Assembly: GCF_034190915.1 (NCBI RefSeq)
Contig: NW_026947514.1
Location: 8,902,201 to 8,966,200 of the forward strand
Length of the DNA: 64,000 nt
From: Cavia porcellus
Lineage: Eukaryota > Chordata > Mammalia > Rodentia > Caviidae
Direction of reading: 5' to 3'
The notes below the pieces were generated by a model. It saw only the letters and a list, made by a program, of their open reading frames with translations. It searched no databases and was not told the DNA's origin. Of the stretch, positions 53,995-64,000 are shown one piece after another. Each line of letters begins with the position of its first letter. Position 1 is the stretch's first letter. The position numbers and the translations under genes were made by a program.

Positions 53995-54135
53995 TGAGAC
54001 AGGTCTTGCTATGTAGGGAAGGCTGTCCTTGAACTCACTGTGTACCTCAGGCTGACCTTGTACTTCCGCGATCCTTCTGCCTCAGCCTCCCGACTGCTGA
54101 GATTCCAGGGATGCACCACCACACCTGGCTCTGTG
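53995..54135 (-). repeat. B1 SINE
   Basis: 'gagacaggtcttgctatgta' through 'accaccacacctggct'. Confidence 0.9.
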
Positions 54136-54974
54136 TGGGGTTCTGAGACCCATCTGGAATTGACTGGTCCTTGACGACGCGGGCTGAGCCACTCTATGTT
54201 GTTTTAATCAGTTAATACAAGCTTCCCTTTGTGTCTGTGGACTGAGTTAATGGACATCCCAGGGAAGTAGAAAACCCAGTTTCTAGGCATGCAGGTGGCG
54301 GGTGACACTGGGCTGTGGAAAGTGGACCAGAAAAGGCCTTTGGGACAGATGGGCTGTCAGCCATGTCTCCTTGCTGTGACACCAGCACACTTTGTGTCTC
54401 GCCAAGTGATACTCACGGGTCACCTCTTGTGGCGTTTTGCATGCTGGGCCTTGTTCTGTCCTGTCCTGTCCTGCCTGTCCTCCTTCCTGAAGGGTTCCTG
54501 CGTTGGAGGGGGCCCCTGTGTGGCAGTGCAGGGGAAGCCGAGGGTACAGCTGCTGTCCAGGCCGCCCAGCAGTGCTGTCCTCTGCACTGTGGCTCTGTAG
54601 TGACTGATCTCCCCCTTGCTGGTCCACAGAGGATGAGATGCGGCCGTGGCCCTCAGCTGGGTGAAGTGAGCCCCAGGACTACGGTTCATCCATGCTGTGT
54701 GCGTGGGCTGGGGACTCCTGCACCCAAGGCCAGCGGTGGAAGATGGTGTCAGGGTCAGCAGGGGGCCTGGATGACCAGCGAGGGGGAACGGCTGCCTATG
54801 TCCTGCTGTCAGAGACTCCACACTTGGTGTCACCATCAGAATGGAGAAGATAGAGAGAGGCCGCTGAACACCAGCAGGAATGCAGAGGGACCAGCCCACA
54901 GCTCTGCTGGGAATGTGAGGCGGTGTGGTGCTTTGGAAGATAGGAAACTTCTCAGGGGGCCAGAACCACACTGC
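54136..54974. other. No recognised feature
   Basis: A 238-codon plus-strand frame overlaps a 197-codon minus-strand frame; neither shows a known domain. Confidence 0.4.
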
Positions 54975-55210
54975 CCAGAAATGAAAATTTACATTTACAC
55001 AAAACCTGCACACAAGCTTTATTCATGGTAGAAATTGGAAGCAACTCAAATTCCCTTCAACAGATGAATGGTTAAACTATGGTGTTTCCCAGCATGGAAT
55101 ATTATTCACCAAGGAAAATGATGAGTAGGTAGAATGACTTGGATGGATCTCTAGGTGAGTGGGAAAAGTCAACCCCAAAAGATTATATATTGTATGATTC
55201 ATCTTCTTCA
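54975..55210 (+). mobile_element. L1 3' UTR fragment, plus strand
   Basis: 'aaaacctgcacacaagcttt', 'ttcaacagatgaatggttaa', 'catggaatattattcaccaa' and 'tatattgtatgattcatctt' are L1M 3' landmarks. Confidence 0.85.
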
Positions 55211-55211
55211 T

Positions 55212-55342
55212 TTAAAAAAAGTCTTTTTGAGACAGGATCTTTTTATGTAGTTCAGGCTGGCCTTGAGCTTATTTTGTAGTCCAGACTGGTCTCAAACTTG
55301 CAAAAATCCTCCTGCCTCAGCCTCCTGAGTGCTGAGTTTTTT
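55212..55342 (-). repeat. B1 SINE
   Basis: 'gagacaggatctttttatgt' through 'agcctcctgagtgctgag'. Confidence 0.88.
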
Positions 55343-56759
55343 CAACTGTATTGAAACTACCACTACCTCTAAGTTAAAAAGGTTTCAAAAATAGGAACAG
55401 AATGTTTAGCTTTAGGGTTCATTTAACTAATGTGTTGTTCTGGCTCATTCACCCTTTGGGGTGACCCAAAGTGCCACAGCTGGACCAAAGAAGATTCAAG
55501 AAAGATCTGTGACGGGCTGTGACACAGTGGCTTGTTCAAGGTGGCCCAGGACCAGCCGGCCATCCATTTTGGGGCCCAACCCACTCCTGGTGCGATGCAA
55601 GCTCTGGATTCAAGGTGGGGAGCACAGAGCAGTGGCTTCTCATACCCTACAGGGCAGAGGCCCCGGTGCAAGCCTCCTGCCTCCACTGCCCTCCCTGTGG
55701 GGGCATCTCTATGCTCCTCAAGCTCAGGCATTCTGATCTCCTGGAGCCATGCGGCCCCTGCATCTGCCAGAGACCCGGATGGGGACACCACCCAGTGCTG
55801 AGAAGGCAGCTGGAGGAGGGCACCTTTCTGGAAACTTCCACCAGGAGCAGCCAGCAAGGCTGCCAGATGCCTCCTGAGCCACCACGGCCTCCACTGTCTG
55901 AGCTCTGAATCCCGAGACTGAAGTAGGCCCCGAGGCCTCTCAGGGAAGCACAGAGCTGGAAGCCTAGGACCCAGGGGCCAGGGAGACTGTGGAGCAGCCT
56001 CCAGTGGGAAGAGGTGCAGGAGGGGGACAAGATGGCGGGACTGGGGTGGCAAAGCCAAGATGGAGTCAGATGGACCGGTCAGGGCCTCTGCTTCCCTTTC
56101 CTCAAGCTGGGAAACTTTTGGCTCTAACTCACTCTCTGTGCCTCAGTTTCCTTTCTGTGCAGTGAGGATCATGAGGACATTACTGACTTGAGAGGATTGC
56201 TAGACTCTGTGGTTTCTTTCCTGTTTTGCTGTAGGGATGGCTGGAGACCAAGGCATCTTCCCTGCAGAGAAGCTGGATCACAGGGGTCACTCACTCCCCT
56301 GAGCGATTACTTCGTGCTCCCCATTACGGCACCATTAGGAAGCGTTGCAAATTCCCCAGTAGGTTTTGGGGGGCCCTTACCTGTTCCCCCCGTCTCCTGG
56401 GCCTTTCTGCTGTTGGGCCAGCCGCACCCCTGCTCGCGGCCCTCACAGCCCATGGCCAACTGCACTTCCCCCTGCAGAGACTCAGCCAGTGGCTTCTGGA
56501 GGCAGGAGAAACTCACACACAATACATGAAGGCCATTTAGCGAGAAATCCAAGCTGCACCCCTAAACTCCGCGAGCCCTGGAATAGCAGCGATCTAGCTG
56601 GATGCCACAAAGGGGGGGGGGTGTGTGCAGCAGGGAGCGGTACATCGTCCTCCATCCTAATCCGCAGTCTTTTAAAATGAGCTCAGACTTTGCTACACTG
56701 TTTACTAATACACGCTAATTATATTTGTTTGGAAGAACTGATTCCATAACGGATCATGA
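55343..56759. other. No recognised feature
   Basis: Long antisense and sense frames around 55423-56058 overlap; no conserved domain. A poly(G) run is at 56611-56620. Confidence 0.4.
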
Positions 56760-57085
56760 GCATCTTACATCCCTACCCGACTCTCCCCTACCACCGCCCT
56801 CCCCCACCCTTTTCTCCATTTTATGGCCTCCTACCATCTCTCCTTTATTTTACTCATTTATTTCTTTGTAGGTCAGGTTTCTCATACAAGAGAAACCATG
56901 CACCATTTAACCTTCTGTGTCTGAATTATTTCACGTAGCATGAGGATGTCAAGTTCCATCCATTTTGCATGACATACATGCATGGTTTAATCCTCCCTGA
57001 TGGCTGAATAATATTCCACTGTGCACCTACATCACATGTTCTCTACCCGTGTCCGCTGACAGACATCTCAGGCTGAATTCCTCCG
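56760..57085 (-). mobile_element. L1 3' fragment, minus strand
   Basis: 'caagagaaaccatgcaccat', 'aagttccatccattttgcat' and 'tggctgaataatattccact' are antisense L1 landmarks. Confidence 0.8.
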
Positions 57086-57885
57086 GGGCCAGCAGGAGGC
57101 ACCGCTCACCGGATTGCCCTAAGAGGGCTATGCATGAGGGGGCGCCACTTCTCACCCCTTACGGATCTGAAAATAATGCATAGAAACAAACAATGCCCCT
57201 TGACCAAGTGTACAGCTGATTTCCAGCACAGGCTCTGTGGTCTTTGCTGCCGTCAGGGCAGGCATTCTGCCTGTCACTGAAGCTGTAACTTCTCACACCT
57301 TTCTGAAGCTGCTATTTTGCTGTTCTGTCCAGCCAGCTCTGTCCCCATGTCCCTCCCACATAGGCCACTTCCTGTGATCTCCGGGCTCTGTCCGAGGAGG
57401 GTTCAAGTTCTCTGCCTTCTCCATGACTTCAGGAGAGGGACCCCTTCCACACTTTATCTGTGGCACTTTCAGTTAGGACCATTTAAAAAATCCAACTCCG
57501 AATATATTTGCAGCGGGGAGGTATGTCCAGACCATTCCTGAGTCACTATGAAATGGCCCACGGGAGATGGCACTTTCAGACGCCCCAACCACATCACTGT
57601 GGTCCCCTTCACTGGTCTTCTGTCCAGAGAGTGGGGCCCAGGGCCCGTGTCTGCCCGCCGTTCCTTGTCTCTGTCGTGACTTCCGGGACATTAACCTGGG
57701 ACCACAGGCTGCAGCATCCTGCCCTCCTGCCGCCTCTTGCCTGGAGGTGCTGAGTTTGTAGGATCATGTCAGGAGAAAGAGAGGGCTAGAGGAGACTGCA
57801 CCCGACCTCCTCAGAAGGTAGTCACTCTGAGGGCAGCAGTGGTGTCTGACTTTTCTGTTGGGGGAGCTTAGGGTTCAAATGCACC
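57086..57885. other. No recognised feature
   Basis: No gene recognised. Weak CTCF-like words occur at 57089-57102. Confidence 0.35.
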
Positions 57886-57889
57886 CCCT

Positions 57890-58260
57890 CCCCAAAGCTC
57901 ATGACTTTGGAAGCTTGGCTGCTGATGGGTGTGGGGACATGATTGGATGATGAGGGGTCTGACTTCATCTGTGAACCCACAGATGAGATAATGATTGGAT
58001 GGCATCGCTGGGTGGTGATGGGAACAGGAAGTGGGCCCAGGAGGAGGAAGGACATCACTGGGGGGAGCTTTGAAGGGTGCACTGTGTCCCCAGGCCCTTC
58101 CTTTCTGGTCCTTTTCCTTTCTCTTCCTTCCTGTCTGCCGTGAGGTAAGCAGCTTTCCTCGGCCACACTCTTCCATCCTGATGCTCTGCTTCAACACAGG
58201 CCTCAAAACAGAGGAGTCTGCGGACCACGGACTGAAACCTACGAAGACATGAGCCCAAAC
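57890..58260 (+). repeat. MaLR-type LTR
   Basis: 'gtgaggtaagcagctttcct', 'atcctgatgctctgcttcaa', 'gcggaccacggactgaaacc' and 'catgagcccaaacaaacctg' give a MaLR 3' half. Confidence 0.7.
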
Positions 58261-58884
58261 AAACCTGCCCTCAAGATGGTTTGCTCAGGCATTTCGTCAG
58301 AGTGCCCAAAAGCTGCCTAGCTCAGGAGTATAGATCTAAGACTGGAAACTGAGGCAGATGTCGGGGTATAAGCTACCTCCGATTTTCCTTTTGGTCCTGG
58401 AGCATAGGCTCGGCAGATCATTCTTCATGTGGCCCTCATTGTCTTAAAATTAGTGGTGATACCAGCTTCTGGGAGGGATCCTTTGTCAGCTTCAGTTTGG
58501 GATAGTACTTTGAATTTTCAACTTTGGCTGTGTATCTAGGGACATTTCAGGAGTCCACTGGAGTTTATCAGCCTTGGCTTCCGCTGTCATTTCAAAGCTA
58601 GACACTGTGGTTCTTTGAAAATAATTTAAAATAGTAAATGTCAGCAAAACAAAATAGACCATTATTAGAAAAGAGAAAGGAGAAAAATTAATAGTTCAAT
58701 TACTGGGTGGCAAATTTTTGTGGACATTTTGCCCATTTACAGGTGGTTATGTGGAAGCACAGAGCTACATGTAATATAATTCCATGGCTTTAAATCCTAC
58801 TTTTAAAGCTCACATCACATGCTTTTTGCATATTTCTAAAATCTAAAATCTAATACTGATACCTAATGTTTCACTGAGTAGCTT
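58261..58884. other. No recognised feature; AT-rich from 58.6 kb
   Basis: No gene recognised. Confidence 0.4.
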
Positions 58885-59095
58885 TACCATAATTTCTTCA
58901 AACATTCCATAATGTGTTTGTGTAGGCTTTTTCCAATTTTACAATTTCAAATAATGTTGTTATGTCTTTGTACATAAATCTTTGCAATTAGGTCATTTCC
59001 TTAGGATGGATTCCCAGAATTGAGATTATGGGATCAAAAAATATGAACACTTACATGCTTATAATGATATATCGTTTAAATTGTTTTCCAAAGAC
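58885..59095 (-). repeat. Ancient LINE fragment (probable L1)
   Basis: 'tttccttaggatggattccc', 'agaattgagattatgggatc' and 'aaattgttttccaaagactg' resemble an antisense old LINE. Family not certain. Confidence 0.5.
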
Positions 59096-59121
59096 TGCGT
59101 CCTGATGTCACTTCCCCAGGA

Positions 59122-59135
59122 GCGCCCCCTGGTGG
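59122..59135 (-). promoter_or_regulatory. Candidate CTCF binding site
   Basis: On the minus strand the site reads CCACCAGGGGGCGC, an exact match to the CTCF core consensus. It faces the exact plus-strand site at 758-771. Occupancy is unknown. Confidence 0.65.
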
Positions 59136-59605
59136 TTGTTAGGTGGTTGGCACCCAGAGACTGCTCCAAAACCGGTGGCTGCTGGAAAGACCCATTAAAT
59201 CAGACCCAGGAGAGTTCTGTGTTCTGCCAGCCGCTAGAGATAATCCAGATGGCCTCTTTGGCTACAGGCCTCTACCTTCAAGGTTAGGAAGGCAGCAGGG
59301 GTAGCATTTCAAGTGTGGGTAAGGCTGGTGGAAGGCATGGTGGTGGATCTTTCCAGAAGCAACAGCAAGTTGGCTCCTGAGTGCAGGGAGCAGACAGATC
59401 AGTTTCCGTGGGAACTGTGCGCTCACTAACCATCAGAGCGGCATCCTGTTTAGTGGCAATCTGTGGAGTGCACAGCGCTTTATGGAAACACCATTCGATG
59501 GCTTGGGAGCGACCTGATTCTGGGCAGTGTTCGTGTGCAGTCAGGGCTGCCCCAGGGGCTTGGAGCTGGAGCCTAGGCGGGCAGTCAGGCTGTGCTTGCC
59601 AGCAT
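59136..59605. other. No recognised feature
   Basis: No gene or repeat recognised. Confidence 0.4.
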
Positions 59606-59995
59606 TGTGTTAGCTACTTGGGCTGTGACCCTAACACAGGATACCACAGGCTGGGTAGTTTGGATGACAGAAATTTTTTTCCCACAGACCCGGAGGCTGA
59701 ATGACACAGACAGGGACCAGCAGGGCTTGGTTCCTGGCTTTCGGACGGCTGCTTTCTGTGCTGTCCCACGGTCTTCCCTCTGTGCCTGTGCACGGGGAAG
59801 CGGGGAGAGAGAACAGAGGGAGAGCGAGAGGGGGCTGGGGAGAGGGAGAGAGGGAGAGAGAGAGGGAGACAGAGGGAGAGAGGACGCACGCGGTGCTGTC
59901 TGTCCTCCTCTGCTTATCAGGACAGTCCCATTGGAGTGGGGCTCTACCTTAGCACTTCCCCCTCAATTTCCTCCATAAAAATCGCTCATTCCAAG
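59606..59995 (-). repeat. MaLR LTR containing GA-rich tract
   Basis: 'acaggataccacaggctggg' starts the antisense LTR and 'tcaatttcctccataaaaat' lies near its end. A gagaggga tract at 59812-59882 has expanded inside it. Confidence 0.65.
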
Positions 59996-61552
59996 TGCAG
60001 CCATACTGCAGCGTAGGGCTTCTATGTTACTGTTGGGGAAACACAGAAAACACCCAGTCCTGAGCAAGCATCCTGGGGTGTGTGTGTGGTGTCAGCTGCC
60101 TGTAAGAAGAGAAGAATTAGGTAGGTGGGGTTAGTGCAGATGAGTCAAGGATGGGGTCTAGAGATCCCATTCCACTACTTCATTCATTCATTTACTGAGT
60201 AAATGCCAAATGCATCTGCTCTGATCCTGCAAAAACAAAAGGTCCTCTCTGTTCTCAGGGCCCCCGAGGACTGTTCACAGTGCAGCATGCCTGGCGGGCT
60301 TGGGCTGCGGAGATGGGCAGAGCTCATCTGACACAGGTAGTGTGTAAGCAGAAGCAGGGTGCCCACAGCACGAGCACAGCTGTGAGGGGTGGGCTCAGGG
60401 CACTGGAGGAACTGCCAGGTGCTGTGTGTGGACCCAGGTGTTCAACAGGTGGGCCTGCAGGTGGGCCATGCAGTCCCTTGAGTGTCCAAACAATATGGCT
60501 TATTTTGCCCTAGAGACAGTGGGAATCCACGGAAGAGTTTTATTTAGGCAGAGGTAAAATTAAATTAGAGCGGGCCAACAGTGGGCTGGAATGAGTGGAC
60601 AGTGAGGTGAAGCCGGGTGGACGCTGGGCAGGCCAGCGTGGGGTCCAAAGCCAGATGATGTGATCTGGGGGTGGGAGGATGGGCATTTCCCTTACCCAGA
60701 CGGCAGTGCAGGGGAGCCCAGGGCTGCCTCACGGCGTGACGGTGTGGCGTGGCGGTGGTGTGACACTGGTGGTGACGGTGGCTCCAGGGCCTCTTTCACA
60801 ATTCTGGTACGCAAGTGGGTTTCATTCTGTGCGGAGACCCCTGCATCTCAGTGTCCTGATCAATCAGTGCCCGCTCCACGGTCTGCTTAAAACTGGCTGC
60901 GACAACTCTCCAGTTTCTCCCCAACGACTTACACATGGTCTTTATCCCACGTCCATTTTTATAACTATGTAGTCACTGTTGTATGTTTTTGAAGGTTATC
61001 TCTGAAAACGTATTTTTCTTTTTCCCAGTCCCTTACTTTGTTAAAGTGCATTTCCAGTAGCCACCTAGGAAAGGGTGGACGCAAAGCATATTTTTTAGAG
61101 TTCTTGCTTCTCTGAAAGTGTCTCCATTTTGCTCTTGTCTTTGAGGAACCAGACACTGGGCCCTAGGAGGGGCGATCTTCCCCACAGAACCTAGAAGGCC
61201 TTGTCCCCTCCTCTTCTGACACGAGTTACTTTTGAGAATTTTGGCAGCATTCTTAATTTCCAATATATATATATTTTAACGTGATACATTTTTCTCACTG
61301 AAGTTGCATGCAAAGCTCTGAGGACAGTGCCCGGGATTTATTAAATGCTGACTAAATTCTGGCTGTTATTGTGGTCTTTGCCTCTGATGCTCGGTGTCAC
61401 GATGCTGTGCCCTGGTGTGAGTGTTTGCACGCATGTGCGCAGCCCTGGGGCACCATCTTCCGTGTGGACCGCTGATTGTCAGCCCTGCCATCAGGACCTC
61501 TGTGGCCTGAGGTGCCAGAGAGGGCGCCGTTCACCCCGCGTGAGGGGCAATG
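59996..61552. other. Mostly unrecognised; ancient repeat traces 60180-60640
   Basis: 'cattcattcatttactgagt' (60181) and 'ggaagagttttatttaggca' (60531) resemble two parts of one old mammalian repeat. No gene recognised. Confidence 0.35.
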
Positions 61553-61566
61553 GCGCCCTCTGGAGG
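61553..61566 (-). promoter_or_regulatory. Weaker CTCF-like site
   Basis: The minus strand reads CCTCCAGAGGGCGC, one mismatch from the core consensus; same orientation as 59122. Confidence 0.4.
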
Positions 61567-64000
61567 TTATCTGAGAACCACCTTCTCTTCCATTTTCTCT
61601 TTTCCTTTTGAATCCGGCTGAGCCCTGGCTGGATCCTCCTTCTGTTTTATCCCTCTCCTTTTATTTTCCATATTGTGTCTTTTTTCTCAGCTGTAGGCTG
61701 AAGAACTTTTCAGTCTGATGTTGCTTTTTAAAAAAGACATCTGAGTTTTCCTTCTGTTCTCTTTTCTCGGCACCCTGTTCTTGTTTGTGTGCTCTCCTGT
61801 TGTCTTTCTAACCTTTGAAGACTGTTTTTTTTTTCCTTGTTTTTCTTCATTCTTCCACTGTGAAGAGAGAGACAGAGGCGTCCACAGTGCGGGCTGTGGA
61901 GTGTCGCTTACACACCCTTTCCCGCAGGGAACCTGCCTTTCCACCCCAGGTCCCCGTTGTCCTCCAGGCTGGAAGATCCCGTGAGGAGCGGGCAGGAAAG
62001 GGCATGGGGCTCTAACCGGGACCTTATGCTAACCACGTGCCTTCAGCTGTCCTGCGGCTGCTCCCCAGCACGCGGAGCCTTTGACCCCATCGGCCACTAC
62101 CTGAGCTTCTGTCCTCTCCTCCCTGAAAACAGACAACCATTAGTGTCTCCCCTTCCTGTTGCTCTGGTGGGGCTTAGGGGACCTGGAGGATGCAGATGTG
62201 GTAGCTTCCCTGCCACACTTAGCCAAGGGCACCACTTCTGGGGGGGATGGGGGACAGAGCTGAGAAGCCAGGTGGCTGCTGTGAGGGGCTGTGCATGTGA
62301 GACGAGGAGGGGCGGAAGGTGACAGCTGCCCCCAGGGAGGAGCTTGGGGGCGGGGAGGAAGCTCAGGAGGGGTGGTTAGAGGATGGCAGTGGCTCCTGAT
62401 TATTTTGGTGGTGGAGAGAGGCGAGGCAGGAGGTGAGAGGATTTGCTCCCCGGTTTGGGTGCAGGGAAATAGAAAGCAGGTGTCATGGCTGGGACGCAGA
62501 GGAGCCTGGAGCCCGGGGCAGGCTGGGGACAGGAGGAAACGAGTTCAGCAGGGCTCCTCTAAGTTCAGAGCAAAGGCCCAGGGCCTGGGAGCAATGAGAA
62601 TCAGCTGCACGCCCTCCACCCACCAGGCTGCAGCCATCGGCCCTCAGCAGAGGCATCTTCCGGCTCTGCGAACGGCCCCTGTGGGTGCTCACACACACGC
62701 CTGTGAACTCACCCACTCCCACCCCATTCTGCCCCTCAGGCCGCTCTTTCCCAAGCACCCCGATTCCACTCGGTGGCCACATTACAATGCCCATCTCCTT
62801 CCCAGTAGTGTAATGGGCCGTGGCACTGCTTGATAAAAATAGACCCCAGCGCTGTCTGCAGAGGCGCCTGGTGGGCAGGCTCGCAGCCTTGCTCTTTCTG
62901 AGCTTTCCACGTTATTAACTGTTAGCACCAAAAGGCAGTCCCGCGGCTCTGGGGACCCAGTGTCTGCTCTGCTAGGTCGGGAGGCCTTTCTCGTTGTACA
63001 GAGCCTGGAGCAGACCTTCCCAACCCTTGGCTGCTCCTGAGGCTGCCTCCGCTGCCCCCGGCTAGCAGAGCTGCTCCTCGCCCACCCAGGGAGGCTGGGG
63101 CCCTGGTCCCGAAGGGTTCGTGCTGATGGCAACTCTGCAGGCTGGCCTGGGGCTCTCTGGGCACCAGGACCTGCTTGTTCTTTCTGGTGGCACAAGGTGG
63201 GCACAGTATCACCCAGAGATCTGCTAGTGCCATGCCTTTCCTTCTGGTTTTGGGCTTCTTTTTCACTTGGCTGCACAGAGGTGGAGACAGGAGTCACCTT
63301 CCAGTCTGGAGCAGCGATGTGAAGGGTCTCAGACCGGGCCTGGAGGCCTTAGGAAGGCCAGAGCCTCAGCGGCTCCAGAGCAGCATGGTGCTAGGTGGGG
63401 GTAAGGGAGAACCAGCCTGGCCGAGGTGAGCCTGTTTCTCGTCCTGTGTCACTAAAGAACCCACGCTCCTGGGGAGTGGGAGGGGAAGCACTGTGTCCCC
63501 TTCCTCTGCAAAAGGAGAGCATTTCACTGGATGTGGGCAAAGCAGGTTAGGGAACCAGATGCCGACTGCTGTCTGTGACCGGCCACCTCCCGTCTCCCAA
63601 CACTGTCCTGCCCCCTCCTCCCACCACACGTGGGGGGCCCGAGAGCCCCTTGAGCAGCTGGGAGGCCCCTTTTCTGAAGACACGTCAGTATCAGCTGCTT
63701 GTCGCTTGCGTGCTGGGGAGCTGCCACCATGGGGCTCTGCGTTCTCCCAACAGCCTTCAGAAAGGGGGAAATGAAGACAGCAGCCACCAGAGTCCCTCAG
63801 CCCAAGGGAGCAGTCACACATATTGTGCAGCATTGGCTCTGCTTTTCTCCAGCCTCACTCCCTCTCTCCTTCCCACACATGACAGCGCGTGGGCTCCAGG
63901 TCGCTCATAAAATCTTTGTTTTTCTTCGTTGGATGGCACATCTGAAATATCTCCCTGCATCATCAAAACTCTCTGTGACCTGTTTCTCAGTGCACACATC
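61567..64000. other. No recognised feature
   Basis: No gene or repeat recognised in the last 2.4 kb. 62970-63170 is GC-rich without a clear CpG island. Frames up to about 180 codons overlap on both strands. Confidence 0.4.

Noticed and set aside
54768..54785. CTCF-like word near tcagcagggggcct
   Set aside because: At least two mismatches at constrained positions.
54315..55031. 238-codon plus-strand open frame
   Set aside because: Runs into an L1 3' UTR at its end and overlaps a 197-codon minus-strand frame; no known motif.
55423..56058. 211-codon minus-strand open frame, overlapped by frames on the plus strand
   Set aside because: No domain, no splice context, and similar-length frames on the other strand; GC-rich sequence produces such frames by chance.
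61513..61530. ccagagagggcgcc as a plus-strand CTCF core
   Set aside because: Spacing is one base short of the consensus.

Overview
The window is nuclear DNA of a non-muroid rodent. It contains SINEs of two kinds restricted to rodents: 7SL-derived B1 elements and tRNA-derived ID elements. Many are joined as the B1-dID composite known from squirrel, dormouse and guinea-pig/mole-rat type lineages, and no B2 or B4 element of mouse/rat type was seen. The ID copies (cloverleaf ending in 'ggtaccgat' followed by a long A-rich tail) look hystricomorph-like to me, but the species is not proved. No host protein-coding exon, tRNA, rRNA or CRISPR array could be supported, so the window reads as intergenic or intronic sequence made of old repeats with a cluster of young retroviral insertions.

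Layout. 1-14 kb: mostly unrecognised single-copy-like DNA with scattered SINEs, a GGAT microsatellite (5.57-5.70 kb) and MaLR-type LTR fragments (8.4, 11.3, 13.4-14.2 kb). 14.6-15.8 kb: a LINE-mobilised insertion with 16-bp target duplications, itself split by a solo class II LTR. 19.27-22.16 kb: a complete but heavily deleted class II (ERVK-like) provirus on the minus strand, here called ERV-A, with LTRs identical as read. 22.88-23.20 kb: a second solo LTR of the 14.8-kb family, lying inside a tandem duplication. 26.09-29.25 kb: a second deleted provirus on the plus strand, ERV-C, with a 411-codon open frame joining Gag capsid to the integrase C-terminus. 29-43 kb: L1 3' ends, MLT1, a possible class I LTR, SINEs, and a second copy of the 14.6-kb LINE-like sequence. 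43-64 kb: MaLR/MLT1 fragments, MIRs, SINEs and unrecognised sequence.

How the parts work together. ERV-A and ERV-C have different LTRs but related insides: a capsid-type Gag frame, a remnant of the integrase C-terminal domain, a short env-position remnant, a shared 3' non-coding block and a polypurine tract. Both lack protease, reverse transcriptase, RNase H and the integrase core, so neither can move on its own. They look like packaged, non-autonomous passengers, comparable in logic to ETn/MusD in mouse. In ERV-A an ID SINE supplies the last Gag codons and the stop. Exact CTCF consensus motifs lie at 758 (+) and 59,122 (-), in convergent orientation.
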